Origin: Brevundimonas vancanneytii
GTDB taxonomy: Bacteria > Pseudomonadota > Alphaproteobacteria > Caulobacterales > Caulobacteraceae
Length of the DNA stretch: 12,047 nucleotides
Direction: 5' to 3'
Assembly (NCBI GenBank): GCA_945874855.1
Contig: CAMCIP010000053.1
Span: 1-12,047, forward strand
The notes beneath the pieces were generated by a model. It was not told the DNA's origin, ran no database searches, and was given only the letters and a program-made list of their open reading frames with translations. Made by a program: the position numbers and the translations under genes. This document shows, piece after piece, positions 7,242-12,047 of the stretch (position 1 is the stretch's first letter; each line of letters begins with the position of its first letter).

Positions 7242-8218
7242 CAGGAGACGTAGCCCGCCTGCATGAGCTCGGCCACATGCATGATGGCGACGGGCCGGTC
7301 GTCCTCGACCACCAGCAGGGTGGCGATTCGGTTCTGGGTCATCAGGTCGAGGGCGTCGGTCATCCGGGCGTCAGGATGGATCGTCTTGGGCCTCGGGCTC
7401 ATCAGGCCCGCGGCAGCCAGGGCCTTGATGTCGCCCTCGCGCGACAAGGCACGGCGTACGTCGCCGTCGGTGACGATTCCGGCCAGCGTGCCGTCGGGAT
7501 TCAGCACGCAGACCGCCCCCTTGCGGCCCTCCGTGATGGCCGAGACCACTTCGACGAACGGCGCGTCCAGGGCGACCCGGGCCGGCGACTCCGGCCGATC
7601 GCCCATCCAGTCGCGTACGGATTGCAGGCCCATGCCCAGCTTCCCGCCCGGATGGTGCAGGCCGAAATCCTGGGCCGTGAAGCCGCGCCGGTCCATCAGC
7701 ACCATGGCCAGGGCGTCGCCCAGAGCCAGACTCATCAGCGTCGAGGTGGTGGGCGCAAGACCGTTGGGACAGGCCTCGGCCATCTGCGGCAGCGTCAGGC
7801 AGACGGTGGCGTTGCGGCCCAGAAAGCTGTCCGGGCGCTGGGTCATGCCGATCACCGGAATGCCCTGCCGACGGCAGAACAGCAGGGGATCGCGCAGTTC
7901 GCGGCTCTCGCCCGAGTTGGACAGGGCCAGCAGGGTCACGTCGCCGCGCAGCATGCCGAGGTCGCCGTGGCTCATCTCGGCCGGGTGGACGAAGAAGCTG
8001 GCCGTGCCGGTCGAGGCGAGGGTGGCGGCGATCTTGCCGCCGATGTGGCCCGACTTGCCCATGCCCGTCACGACGACGTAGCCGGGCCGCGACAGGATCA
8101 CCTCGACCGCCCGGGACAGGCCGTCGTCCAGCCCCGCCTCCAGGGCCTGAAGCGCCGCGACGTTCAGGCGCAGCACCTCGCGGGCGCGGGAAGTCATGGC
8201 CGCCGGATCATGATTCAT
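7241..8218 (-). CDS. kdsD: Arabinose-5-phosphate isomerase (KdsD/KpsF family)
   Basis: The enzyme converts ribulose 5-phosphate to arabinose 5-phosphate, the first step towards Kdo for lipopolysaccharide or Kdo-containing capsules. With the start chosen here the protein has 325 residues, close to E. coli KdsD (328). It begins with an SIS sugar-isomerase domain (GMGKSGHIGGKIAATLASTG, HPAEMSHGDLGML, LSNSGESREL, GLAPTTST, and LHHPGGKLG near its end). Two CBS repeats follow, with GIVTDGDVRR closing the first and MTDALDLMTQNRIATLLVVED in the second. The frame is also open to ATG 8236 and GTG 8251. I prefer ATG 8218 for length and because MNHDPAA is a typical beginning, but no ribosome-binding site is convincing for any of the three. 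It leads the operon with two glycosyltransferases and the exporter, so it may be a pathway-specific copy. Confidence 0.93.
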   Translation of the reverse strand: MNHDPAAMTSRAREVLRLNVAALQALEAGLDDGLSRAVEVILSRPGYVVVTGMGKSGHIGGKIAATLASTGTASFFVHPAEMSHGDLGMLRGDVTLLALSNSGESRELRDPLLFCRRQGIPVIGMTQRPDSFLGRNATVCLTLPQMAEACPNGLAPTTSTLMSLALGDALAMVLMDRRGFTAQDFGLHHPGGKLGMGLQSVRDWMGDRPESPARVALDAPFVEVVSAITEGRKGAVCVLNPDGTLAGIVTDGDVRRALSREGDIKALAAAGLMSPRPKTIHPDARMTDALDLMTQNRIATLLVVEDDRPVAIMHVAELMQAGYVS

Positions 8219-8389
8219 GCCGCCGGTTTCGCCCATCGTGCGCCGTCGCACAACGGGCGGGTTCCGCCAGGGTCGGTGGAGCCGGGGTCGTTCGACAGTG
8301 ATTGGTCAGCTCAGGGAGATCACGGTCGGGGATGAGGGCGGCGTCGGCAGCGGGGCCGGCGATCACCGCATCAGGCCCGTCGCGGCGGT

Positions 8390-9592
8390 CTAGAAGATCT
8401 CGAACAGCCCGGCCGCGCCCATGCCGCCGCCGACGCACATGGTGACGACGCCGTATCGGGCGCCGCGCCGCTTGCCCTCGATCAGGACGTGGCCGGCCAT
8501 GCGCGCGCCCGACATACCGTAGGGGTGGCCGATCGAGATCGCCCCGCCCGAGACGTTCAGCCGGTCCATCGGGAGGCCCAGCACGTCGGCGCAGTGGAGC
8601 ACCTGCACGGCGAAGGCCTCGTTCAGTTCCCAGATGCCGATGTCGTCCACCGTCAGCCCGTGACGGCGCAGCAGGATGGGCACGGCATGGACCGGGCCGA
8701 TGCCCATCTCGTCCGGCTCGCAGCCGGCCACCGCCATGCCGCGATAGGCGCCCAGCGGCTGCAGGCCGCGGCGGACCGCCTCGCCGGCCTCCATGACCAC
8801 GCAGGCCGAGGCACCGTCGGACAACTGTGAGGCATTGCCGGCGGTGATGTACTCGCCCTGCTGGATCACCTCGCCGCCGCCGAAGACGGGCTTGAGCGAC
8901 TGCAGCCCCTCCAGCGTCGTTTCGGGTCGGTTGCCCTCGTCCTTCGACAGGGTGACCTCTTTCGAGGACGTCTGGCCGGTGGCCTTGTCCACGACCAGCA
9001 TGGAGGCGGTCATGGGCACGATCTCGGCGTCGAACCGGCCGTCGGCCTGGGCCTGGGCCGTGCGCTGCTGGGATTGAAGGGCATAGTCGTCCTGCCGCTC
9101 GCGCGAGACGCCATAGCGTCGGGCCACCACCTCGGCCGTCTCCAGCATCGACATGTAGATGTGGGGCGACAGCGTCAGAAGCGCCTCATCCTTCATGCGG
9201 TACAGGTTCATGTGCTGGTTCTGGACCAGGGAGACGGACTCCAGGCCGCCGCCCACCGCCATCTTCTGCTGGTCGAAGATCACCTGCTTGGCCGCCGTCG
9301 CGATCCCCATCAGGCCCGAGGCGCACTGGCGATCCAGGCTCATTCCCGGGACGGTGGCGGGCAGGCCGGCCGCAAGCGCGATCTGGCGCGCCACATTGGT
9401 GCCGGTCGATCCCTGCTGCAGGGCCGCCCCCATCACCACGTCCTCGATCTCGGCCGGATCGACCCCGGCGCGTTCGACGGCGTGGCGCACGGCGTGGGCG
9501 CCGAGGCTTTGGGCCTGGGTGTCGTTGAAGGCCCCGCGGTAGGCGCGCCCGATCGGCGTGCGGGCGGTGGAGACGATGACGGCTTCACGCAT
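8390..9592 (-). CDS. Thiolase family protein (acetyl-CoA C-acyltransferase)
   Basis: Thiolases cleave 3-ketoacyl-CoA with CoA to acetyl-CoA and a shortened acyl-CoA, or run the reverse condensation. The 400-residue protein is full length. The nucleophilic cysteine is Cys90 in SLDRQCASG. NEAFA lies at 324-328, the catalytic histidine is His356 in GGAISIGHPYGMSG, and the second cysteine is Cys386 in CVGGGMGAAGLFE. The N-terminal VSTARTPIG is standard. AAGGAG at 9599-9604 precedes the ATG by 6 nt. An SDR dehydrogenase of the beta-oxidation type lies upstream in the same direction, which favours a degradative role, although an acetoacetyl-CoA-forming role cannot be excluded. The 106-nt gap and its promoter-like element suggest that it can be transcribed separately. 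Confidence 0.93.
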   Translation of the reverse strand: MREAVIVSTARTPIGRAYRGAFNDTQAQSLGAHAVRHAVERAGVDPAEIEDVVMGAALQQGSTGTNVARQIALAAGLPATVPGMSLDRQCASGLMGIATAAKQVIFDQQKMAVGGGLESVSLVQNQHMNLYRMKDEALLTLSPHIYMSMLETAEVVARRYGVSRERQDDYALQSQQRTAQAQADGRFDAEIVPMTASMLVVDKATGQTSSKEVTLSKDEGNRPETTLEGLQSLKPVFGGGEVIQQGEYITAGNASQLSDGASACVVMEAGEAVRRGLQPLGAYRGMAVAGCEPDEMGIGPVHAVPILLRRHGLTVDDIGIWELNEAFAVQVLHCADVLGLPMDRLNVSGGAISIGHPYGMSGARMAGHVLIEGKRRGARYGVVTMCVGGGMGAAGLFEIF

Positions 9593-9615
9593 GAGGCGCT
9601 CCTTGGTGGGCTACC

Positions 9616-9636
9616 GCGCGCGACGCGGTCGCGCGC
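9616..9636. promoter_or_regulatory. Perfect 9-bp hairpin between the SDR and thiolase genes
   Basis: The arms at 9616-9624 (GCGCGCGAC) and 9628-9636 (GTCGCGCGC) are perfectly complementary around a GCG loop. It ends 12 nt before the thiolase ribosome-binding site (minus strand). With no T run, it is either a transcript structure in the thiolase leader or an operator. If SDR transcripts read through, it could also attenuate them. Confidence 0.4.
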
Positions 9637-9641
9637 TGCTT

Positions 9642-9659
9642 GAGCCCGATCCCGGGCTC
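9642..9659. promoter_or_regulatory. Second 7-bp hairpin between the SDR and thiolase genes
   Basis: GAGCCCG (9642-9648) pairs with CGGGCTC (9653-9659) around a 4-nt ATCC loop. It sits at or just after the expected thiolase transcription start and only 5 nt from the neighbouring 9-bp hairpin. It has no T run on either strand, so it is not a classical intrinsic terminator. Confidence 0.35.
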
Positions 9660-9664
9660 CACGT

Positions 9665-9689
9665 CCCTAAGCGCCTGACGCGACGTCAA
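9665..9689 (-). promoter_or_regulatory. Candidate Caulobacter-type sigma-73 promoter for the thiolase gene
   Basis: Read on the minus strand, TTGACG (9689-9684) is followed by T, ten bases and GCTTAGGG (9672-9665). The known Caulobacter housekeeping consensus is TTGACGS, 10-14 bases, GCTANAWC. The -35 box matches fully apart from the last degenerate base, and the spacing fits; the -10 box is partial. It lies just after the SDR stop and would give the thiolase mRNA a leader of about 60 nt. It suits a separately regulated thiolase. Confidence 0.5.
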
Positions 9690-9698
9690 GGCAAGTCG

Positions 9699-10601
9699 TC
9701 AGCGTGTGAGGGCCTTCTGCAACTTGCCCAGTTCGATCATCCCCTGGGCCGCGCCCATCTCGGGCACGATCTCGTCGGCGCGGTCGCTGATCTCTGTGAA
9801 GCGGGCGGCGACCTGTTCGGGGGCGTCCTCCCCGGTGATGCGGATGCCTTGCGTCAGGGTGACGTAGGCGCGCTCGAAGCCACCGGCCCCGGCCGCCAGG
9901 ATGCAGCGGGTCGGGGCGTCCTCGCTGACCAGATGCAGCAGGCCGGGCGTGACCAGGTCCGGCCCCAGCTGATCCAGCGGCAGGGCGGCGCCCAGATCCT
10001 CGGTCATGCGGGTGTGGGCCGTCGGGGCCAGGCAGTTGACGCGGATGTCGTTCTTCGCGCCCTCGATCGACAGGGTCTGCATCAGTCCGACCAGGGCCAT
10101 CTTGGCCGCCCCGTAGTTCGCCTGGCCGAAATTTCCGTACAGACCCGACGACGAGGTCGTCATGACGATGCGGCCATAGTTCCGGGCCCGCATGATCTCC
10201 CACACCGCCTTGGTGCAGTTGACCGCGCCCATCAGGTGCACGTCGACCACGAAACGGAAGTCCTCGAGCTCCATCTTGGCGAAGGTCTTGTCGCGCAGGA
10301 CCCCGGCGTTGTTGACCAGCACATCGACCCGGCCCCAGGCCGCCATCGTCCGGTCGACCATCGCCTGCACGGCCGCCGGCTCCGTGACCGAAGCGCCGTC
10401 GGCCATCGCGGTTCCGCCGAGGGCCTCGATCTCCGCCACCACCGTCTGCGCCGCCGTCAGGGAACTGCCCGAGCCGTCGCGCGCGCCGCCCAGATCGTTG
10501 ACGACGACCTTTGCCCCCCGCGCGGCAAGGGCGAGGGCATGGGCGCGCCCCAGGCCTCCCCCTGCGCCGGTCACGATCGCCACCCTGTCGTCGAACCGCA
10601 T
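9699..10601 (-). CDS. SDR-family dehydrogenase, (3R)-hydroxyacyl-CoA dehydrogenase type (MFE-2/HSD17B4-like)
   Basis: This 300-residue short-chain dehydrogenase probably oxidises 3-hydroxyacyl-CoA with NAD+. The cofactor loop is TGAGGGLG (11-18). VVVNDLGGARDGSG (32-45) is the signature of the dehydrogenase part of peroxisomal multifunctional enzyme type 2, where the Asp favours NAD. NNAG is at 97-100, the catalytic serine is in TTSSSGLYGN (148-157), and Tyr163 with Lys167 make the YxxxK motif. The hydratase and SCP2 domains of the eukaryotic enzyme are absent. Strong sequence similarity to MFE-2 starts at MRFDD, and a GGGGAGAG site sits directly before that ATG, so the frame upstream to 10727 is not used. 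A thiolase follows, so the pair could complete two beta-oxidation steps. The substrate is inferred; a steroid or branched-chain acyl-CoA is possible. Confidence 0.9.
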   Translation of the reverse strand: MRFDDRVAIVTGAGGGLGRAHALALAARGAKVVVNDLGGARDGSGSSLTAAQTVVAEIEALGGTAMADGASVTEPAAVQAMVDRTMAAWGRVDVLVNNAGVLRDKTFAKMELEDFRFVVDVHLMGAVNCTKAVWEIMRARNYGRIVMTTSSSGLYGNFGQANYGAAKMALVGLMQTLSIEGAKNDIRVNCLAPTAHTRMTEDLGAALPLDQLGPDLVTPGLLHLVSEDAPTRCILAAGAGGFERAYVTLTQGIRITGEDAPEQVAARFTEISDRADEIVPEMGAAQGMIELGKLQKALTR

Positions 10602-10604
10602 GGT

Positions 10605-10612
10605 CTCTCCCC
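10605..10612 (-). promoter_or_regulatory. Strong ribosome-binding site that fixes the SDR start
   Basis: On the minus strand GGGGAGAG stands three bases before ATG 10601-10599. Longer starts, up to 10727, would put this site inside the coding region and add residues unlike the family. Confidence 0.75.
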
Positions 10613-10629
10613 GCATCCTCGATGCGCCT

Positions 10630-10652
10630 CCCTTAGCAGGCGATTTTCGCCT
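10630..10652 (-). promoter_or_regulatory. Palindromic operator candidate and -10-like box upstream of the SDR gene
   Basis: AGGCGA (10638-10643) and TCGCCT (10647-10652) form a perfect inverted repeat with a three-base centre. Next to it on the minus strand lies GCTAAGGG (10637-10630), which resembles the Caulobacter -10 box and the GCTTAGGG box before the thiolase gene. No good -35 box is visible. The layout fits a repressor site overlapping the promoter of a lipid-degradation gene. This is inference from position and symmetry. Confidence 0.4.
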
Positions 10653-10711
10653 CGCGCACGGCCGAATGTGTTGAATCGGCGCCACAGTCGCAGCGGGGAT
10701 GGCGAAATTGA

Positions 10712-10736
10712 GGAACCTCGTCCTCATATTGTCGTT
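10712..10736 (+). promoter_or_regulatory. EcfG/SigT-type general stress response promoter for the OmpA-like gene
   Basis: GGAAC (10712-10716), exactly 16 bases, then CGTT (10733-10736) is an exact match to the known alphaproteobacterial EcfG (Caulobacter SigT) consensus. It lies 61 nt before the OmpA-like start and points towards it, giving an expected leader of about 55 nt. A chance match of all nine fixed bases in a 196-nt intergenic region is unlikely. An inverted repeat TGAGGA-N6-TCCTCA (10709-10726) overlaps the -35 element. Confidence 0.65.
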
Positions 10737-10749
10737 CTACGGCCCGTAA

Positions 10750-10768
10750 TGGCCCGTGTAACAGGCCA
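10750..10768 (+). promoter_or_regulatory. Small stem-loop in the OmpA-like mRNA leader
   Basis: TGGCC (10750-10754) pairs with GGCCA (10764-10768) across a 9-base loop, between the predicted transcription start and the GAGGA ribosome-binding site (10789-10793). GGCCCGT is repeated directly at 10741-10747 and 10751-10757, 10 bp apart. Leader stem-loops often stabilise outer-membrane protein mRNAs, but with five base pairs this is a weak call. Confidence 0.25.
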
Positions 10769-10797
10769 CAAGGCATCCATTGGATTGTGAGGACAGC

Positions 10798-11967
10798 ATG
10801 AAACTGAATCTTTTTGCGAGCGTCGCGGTTGCGGGCCTCATGGCAGCGGGCACGGCGTCTGCGGATCCGCTGGGCTGGTATGGCGCGGTGGACGCGGGCT
10901 GGACGAAGGCGAACAACGTCGCGGCGGTGAGCAACGGCGGCACGGGTACGGGGTATGAGTTCGAGCTCGAGGACGGCTGGGCGGCATTCGCGCGTCTGGG
11001 CTATCGCTTTGACCAGAACTGGCGTGTCGAGCTCGAGGGCGGCTACCGCTCTGGCGACATTGATACGGTGTCGCGCAACGGCGTCGCGGGCGGGATCTGC
11101 CGCCCGTCGCCGGCTGGTGCCTGCGGCGGACCGGAAGGCGACATGCAGGTCGCCTCGCTGATGGTCAACACCATCTATGACTTCGGCGACGACAGCTGGG
11201 GCATCCGTCCCTTCGTCGGCGTCGGCGCGGGCGTGGCCCGGGTCAACACCGACATGGTGGGCACGCTGGGCAGCAACCGCGCTGTGAGCTTCGCGGCCGA
11301 CGACAGCTCTACGGCGCTGGCGGCCCAGGCCCTTGCCGGCGTGTCGCTGGCCCTGGGCGAGCGTCTCGACGTCGACCTGACCTACCGCTACTTCATGACG
11401 GACCTCGAGTTCGCCTCCTTCACCTCGGCCGCTCCGGCCCTGGGCGTGTTCGAAGGCGACTACAACGAGAGCCACACCGTGACCCTGGGCCTGCGCTGGG
11501 CCTTCGGTGCCGAGCCGGTTGTCACGCCGCCGCCGCTGCCGCCGGTCGCTCCGCCGCCGGTCGCCCCGCGTCCGCCGGTGGCCCCGCCGGTTCCGCCGCG
11601 CCCGACGCCCCCGGCCCCGGCCGCGCGTCAGTTCATCGTCTACTTCGAGTGGGACTCCACCGCCCTGTCGGCTGACGCCAACAACGTCATCGCCCAGGCG
11701 GCGGCCTATGCGGCTTCGGGACGTCCGACCTCGATCGTGGTCGTCGGTCACGCCGACACCTCGGGCTCGGCCCGCTATAACGAAGGCCTGTCCAGCCGCC
11801 GCGCCCGCACCGTGGCCGACGCCCTGGTCGCCCGCGGCGTGAACTCCGGCGTCCTGCGCGTCGACGCCCGCGGCGAGCGCGAGCAGAACCCGCGTCTGGA
11901 CCGTCCGACCGCCGACGGCGTGCGCGAGCCGCTCAACCGTCGCGCCACCATCGACATCAACTTCTAA
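10798..11967 (+). CDS. OmpA family outer-membrane protein with beta-barrel and peptidoglycan-binding domain
   Basis: The protein anchors the outer membrane to the cell wall. Of 389 residues, 1-22 are a Sec signal peptide (ASA cleavage site before Asp23). Residues 23 to about 238 alternate as expected for an eight-strand barrel (GWYGAVDAGW, FARLGYRFDQNWRVELEGGYR, HTVTLGLRWAF). Next come a proline-rich linker (244-275) and the OmpA domain (278-389). Asp320 and Arg335, in HADTSGSARYNEGLSSRRA, correspond to the diaminopimelate-binding pair of E. coli OmpA. Cys101 and Cys109 in a probable surface loop could form a disulfide. The ATG at 10798 has GAGGA 4 nt upstream and gives a proper signal peptide; an in-frame ATG at 10780 does not. 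It appears monocistronic, with a stress-type promoter and a terminator. Codon use in the first 97 residues differs from the rest. Confidence 0.94.
   Translation: MKLNLFASVAVAGLMAAGTASADPLGWYGAVDAGWTKANNVAAVSNGGTGTGYEFELEDGWAAFARLGYRFDQNWRVELEGGYRSGDIDTVSRNGVAGGICRPSPAGACGGPEGDMQVASLMVNTIYDFGDDSWGIRPFVGVGAGVARVNTDMVGTLGSNRAVSFAADDSSTALAAQALAGVSLALGERLDVDLTYRYFMTDLEFASFTSAAPALGVFEGDYNESHTVTLGLRWAFGAEPVVTPPPLPPVAPPPVAPRPPVAPPVPPRPTPPAPAARQFIVYFEWDSTALSADANNVIAQAAAYAASGRPTSIVVVGHADTSGSARYNEGLSSRRARTVADALVARGVNSGVLRVDARGEREQNPRLDRPTADGVREPLNRRATIDINF
11527..11622 (+). repeat. Proline-rich linker region inside the OmpA-like gene
   Basis: These 32 codons include 19 prolines, with PPV and VAP units in irregular repeats and many CCG codons. 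The segment spans from the outer-membrane barrel to the peptidoglycan-binding domain. Such GC-rich near-repeats are prone to length change by slippage, so linker length may vary between strains. Confidence 0.75.
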
Positions 11968-12004
11968 GGCTCACGCCGCAGAAGACACGTCGAACCCAAG
12001 GCAG

Positions 12005-12032
12005 GGGCCCGCCGGATCACTCCGGCGGGCCC
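12005..12032 (+). terminator. Hairpin terminator of the OmpA-like gene
   Basis: A perfect 12-bp stem, GGGCCCGCCGGA (12005-12016) with TCCGGCGGGCCC (12021-12032), closes a TCAC loop 37 nt after the stop codon. G12004 and T12033 could add a wobble pair. Only a short TT follows, so the T tract is weak, but stems this strong after a monocistronic gene commonly end transcription in GC-rich genomes. Confidence 0.75.
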
Positions 12033-12047
12033 TTCGCTGTGAGGGAG

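Noticed and set aside
8252..8389. GGAAC on the minus strand at 8265-8261 as a second stress promoter, upstream of kdsD
   Set aside because: No CGTT follows at 16 or 17 bases; the sequence at the 16-base spacing is GGCG.
8208..8438. 76-codon minus-strand frame between the thiolase and kdsD genes
   Set aside because: It overlaps the end of the thiolase gene and the start of kdsD, is Arg-rich and has no domain. The gap itself (about 170 nt) shows no clear promoter or terminator, only short GC palindromes such as GGCGG-GTT-CCGCC at 8256-8268.
10602..10727. N-terminal extension of the SDR protein
   Set aside because: The ribosome-binding site GGGGAGAG and the family-typical beginning are at ATG 10601. 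The extension would overlap the stress promoter and has no homology pattern.
10749..10790. Thirteen-codon leader ORF (MARVTGHKASIGL) before the OmpA-like gene
   Set aside because: It has no ribosome-binding site and no run of regulatory codons. It is expected by chance in a leader of this length.
11527..11622. GC-rich near-repeats considered as a tandem repeat or CRISPR-like array
   Set aside because: The units are irregular, in frame, and encode a proline-rich linker. There are no constant repeats with unique spacers.
10633..11751. Long minus-strand frame opposite the OmpA-like gene
   Set aside because: It is a shadow with Arg/Gly-rich composition, while the plus strand encodes a complete signal peptide, barrel and OmpA domain.

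Overview
This window looks like a chromosomal segment from a GC-rich alphaproteobacterium, most likely of the Caulobacterales (Brevundimonas or Caulobacter type). The support is the gene order rpmH-rnpA-yidC-yihA, the protein families, matches to the Caulobacter-type housekeeping promoter and to the alphaproteobacterial general-stress (EcfG/SigT) promoter, and third codon positions that are almost always G or C. The genus is inferred; no rRNA is present to fix it. I see no mobile element, CRISPR array, tRNA, rRNA or integration scar.

Region 1 (1-3190, plus strand) is a core housekeeping operon: ribosomal protein L34 (GTG start), the RNase P protein, the YidC membrane insertase and the ribosome-assembly GTPase YihA/EngB. 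The genes are tightly packed, with a 4-nt gap before yidC and an ATGA overlap before yihA. No yidD lies between rnpA and yidC.

Region 2 (3162-8218, minus strand) is a surface-polysaccharide operon. In transcription order it holds an arabinose-5-phosphate isomerase (KdsD/KpsF), two GT4-type glycosyltransferases, a Wza-type outer-membrane polysaccharide export lipoprotein and a 136-residue protein of unknown function. Junctions are TGATG, GTGA, 9 nt and 4 nt, so the set is very probably one transcript. The last gene runs 29 nt into the 3' end of the convergent yihA. The inner-membrane co-polymerase, polymerase and flippase that such a pathway needs are not in the window.

Region 3 (8390-10601, minus strand) is a short lipid-metabolism pair: an SDR dehydrogenase of the peroxisomal multifunctional enzyme type 2 (HSD17B4) kind, followed by a thiolase. 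Together they could supply the last two steps of beta-oxidation. The thiolase seems to have its own promoter in the 106-nt gap, and a 15-bp palindrome lies in the probable SDR promoter.

Region 4 (10602-12047, plus strand) is a divergent OmpA-family gene: signal peptide, beta-barrel, proline-rich linker and a peptidoglycan-binding OmpA domain. A strong GC hairpin terminator follows it. Its upstream region holds an exact GGAAC-N16-CGTT element, so I infer that it belongs to the general stress response. Its first 300 or so bases use alanine and threonine codons quite unlike the rest of the gene.

I found no clearly new multi-gene system. The best leads are the stress-type promoter on the OmpA-like gene, the codon-usage break inside that gene, and the unrecognised 136-residue protein ending the polysaccharide operon.
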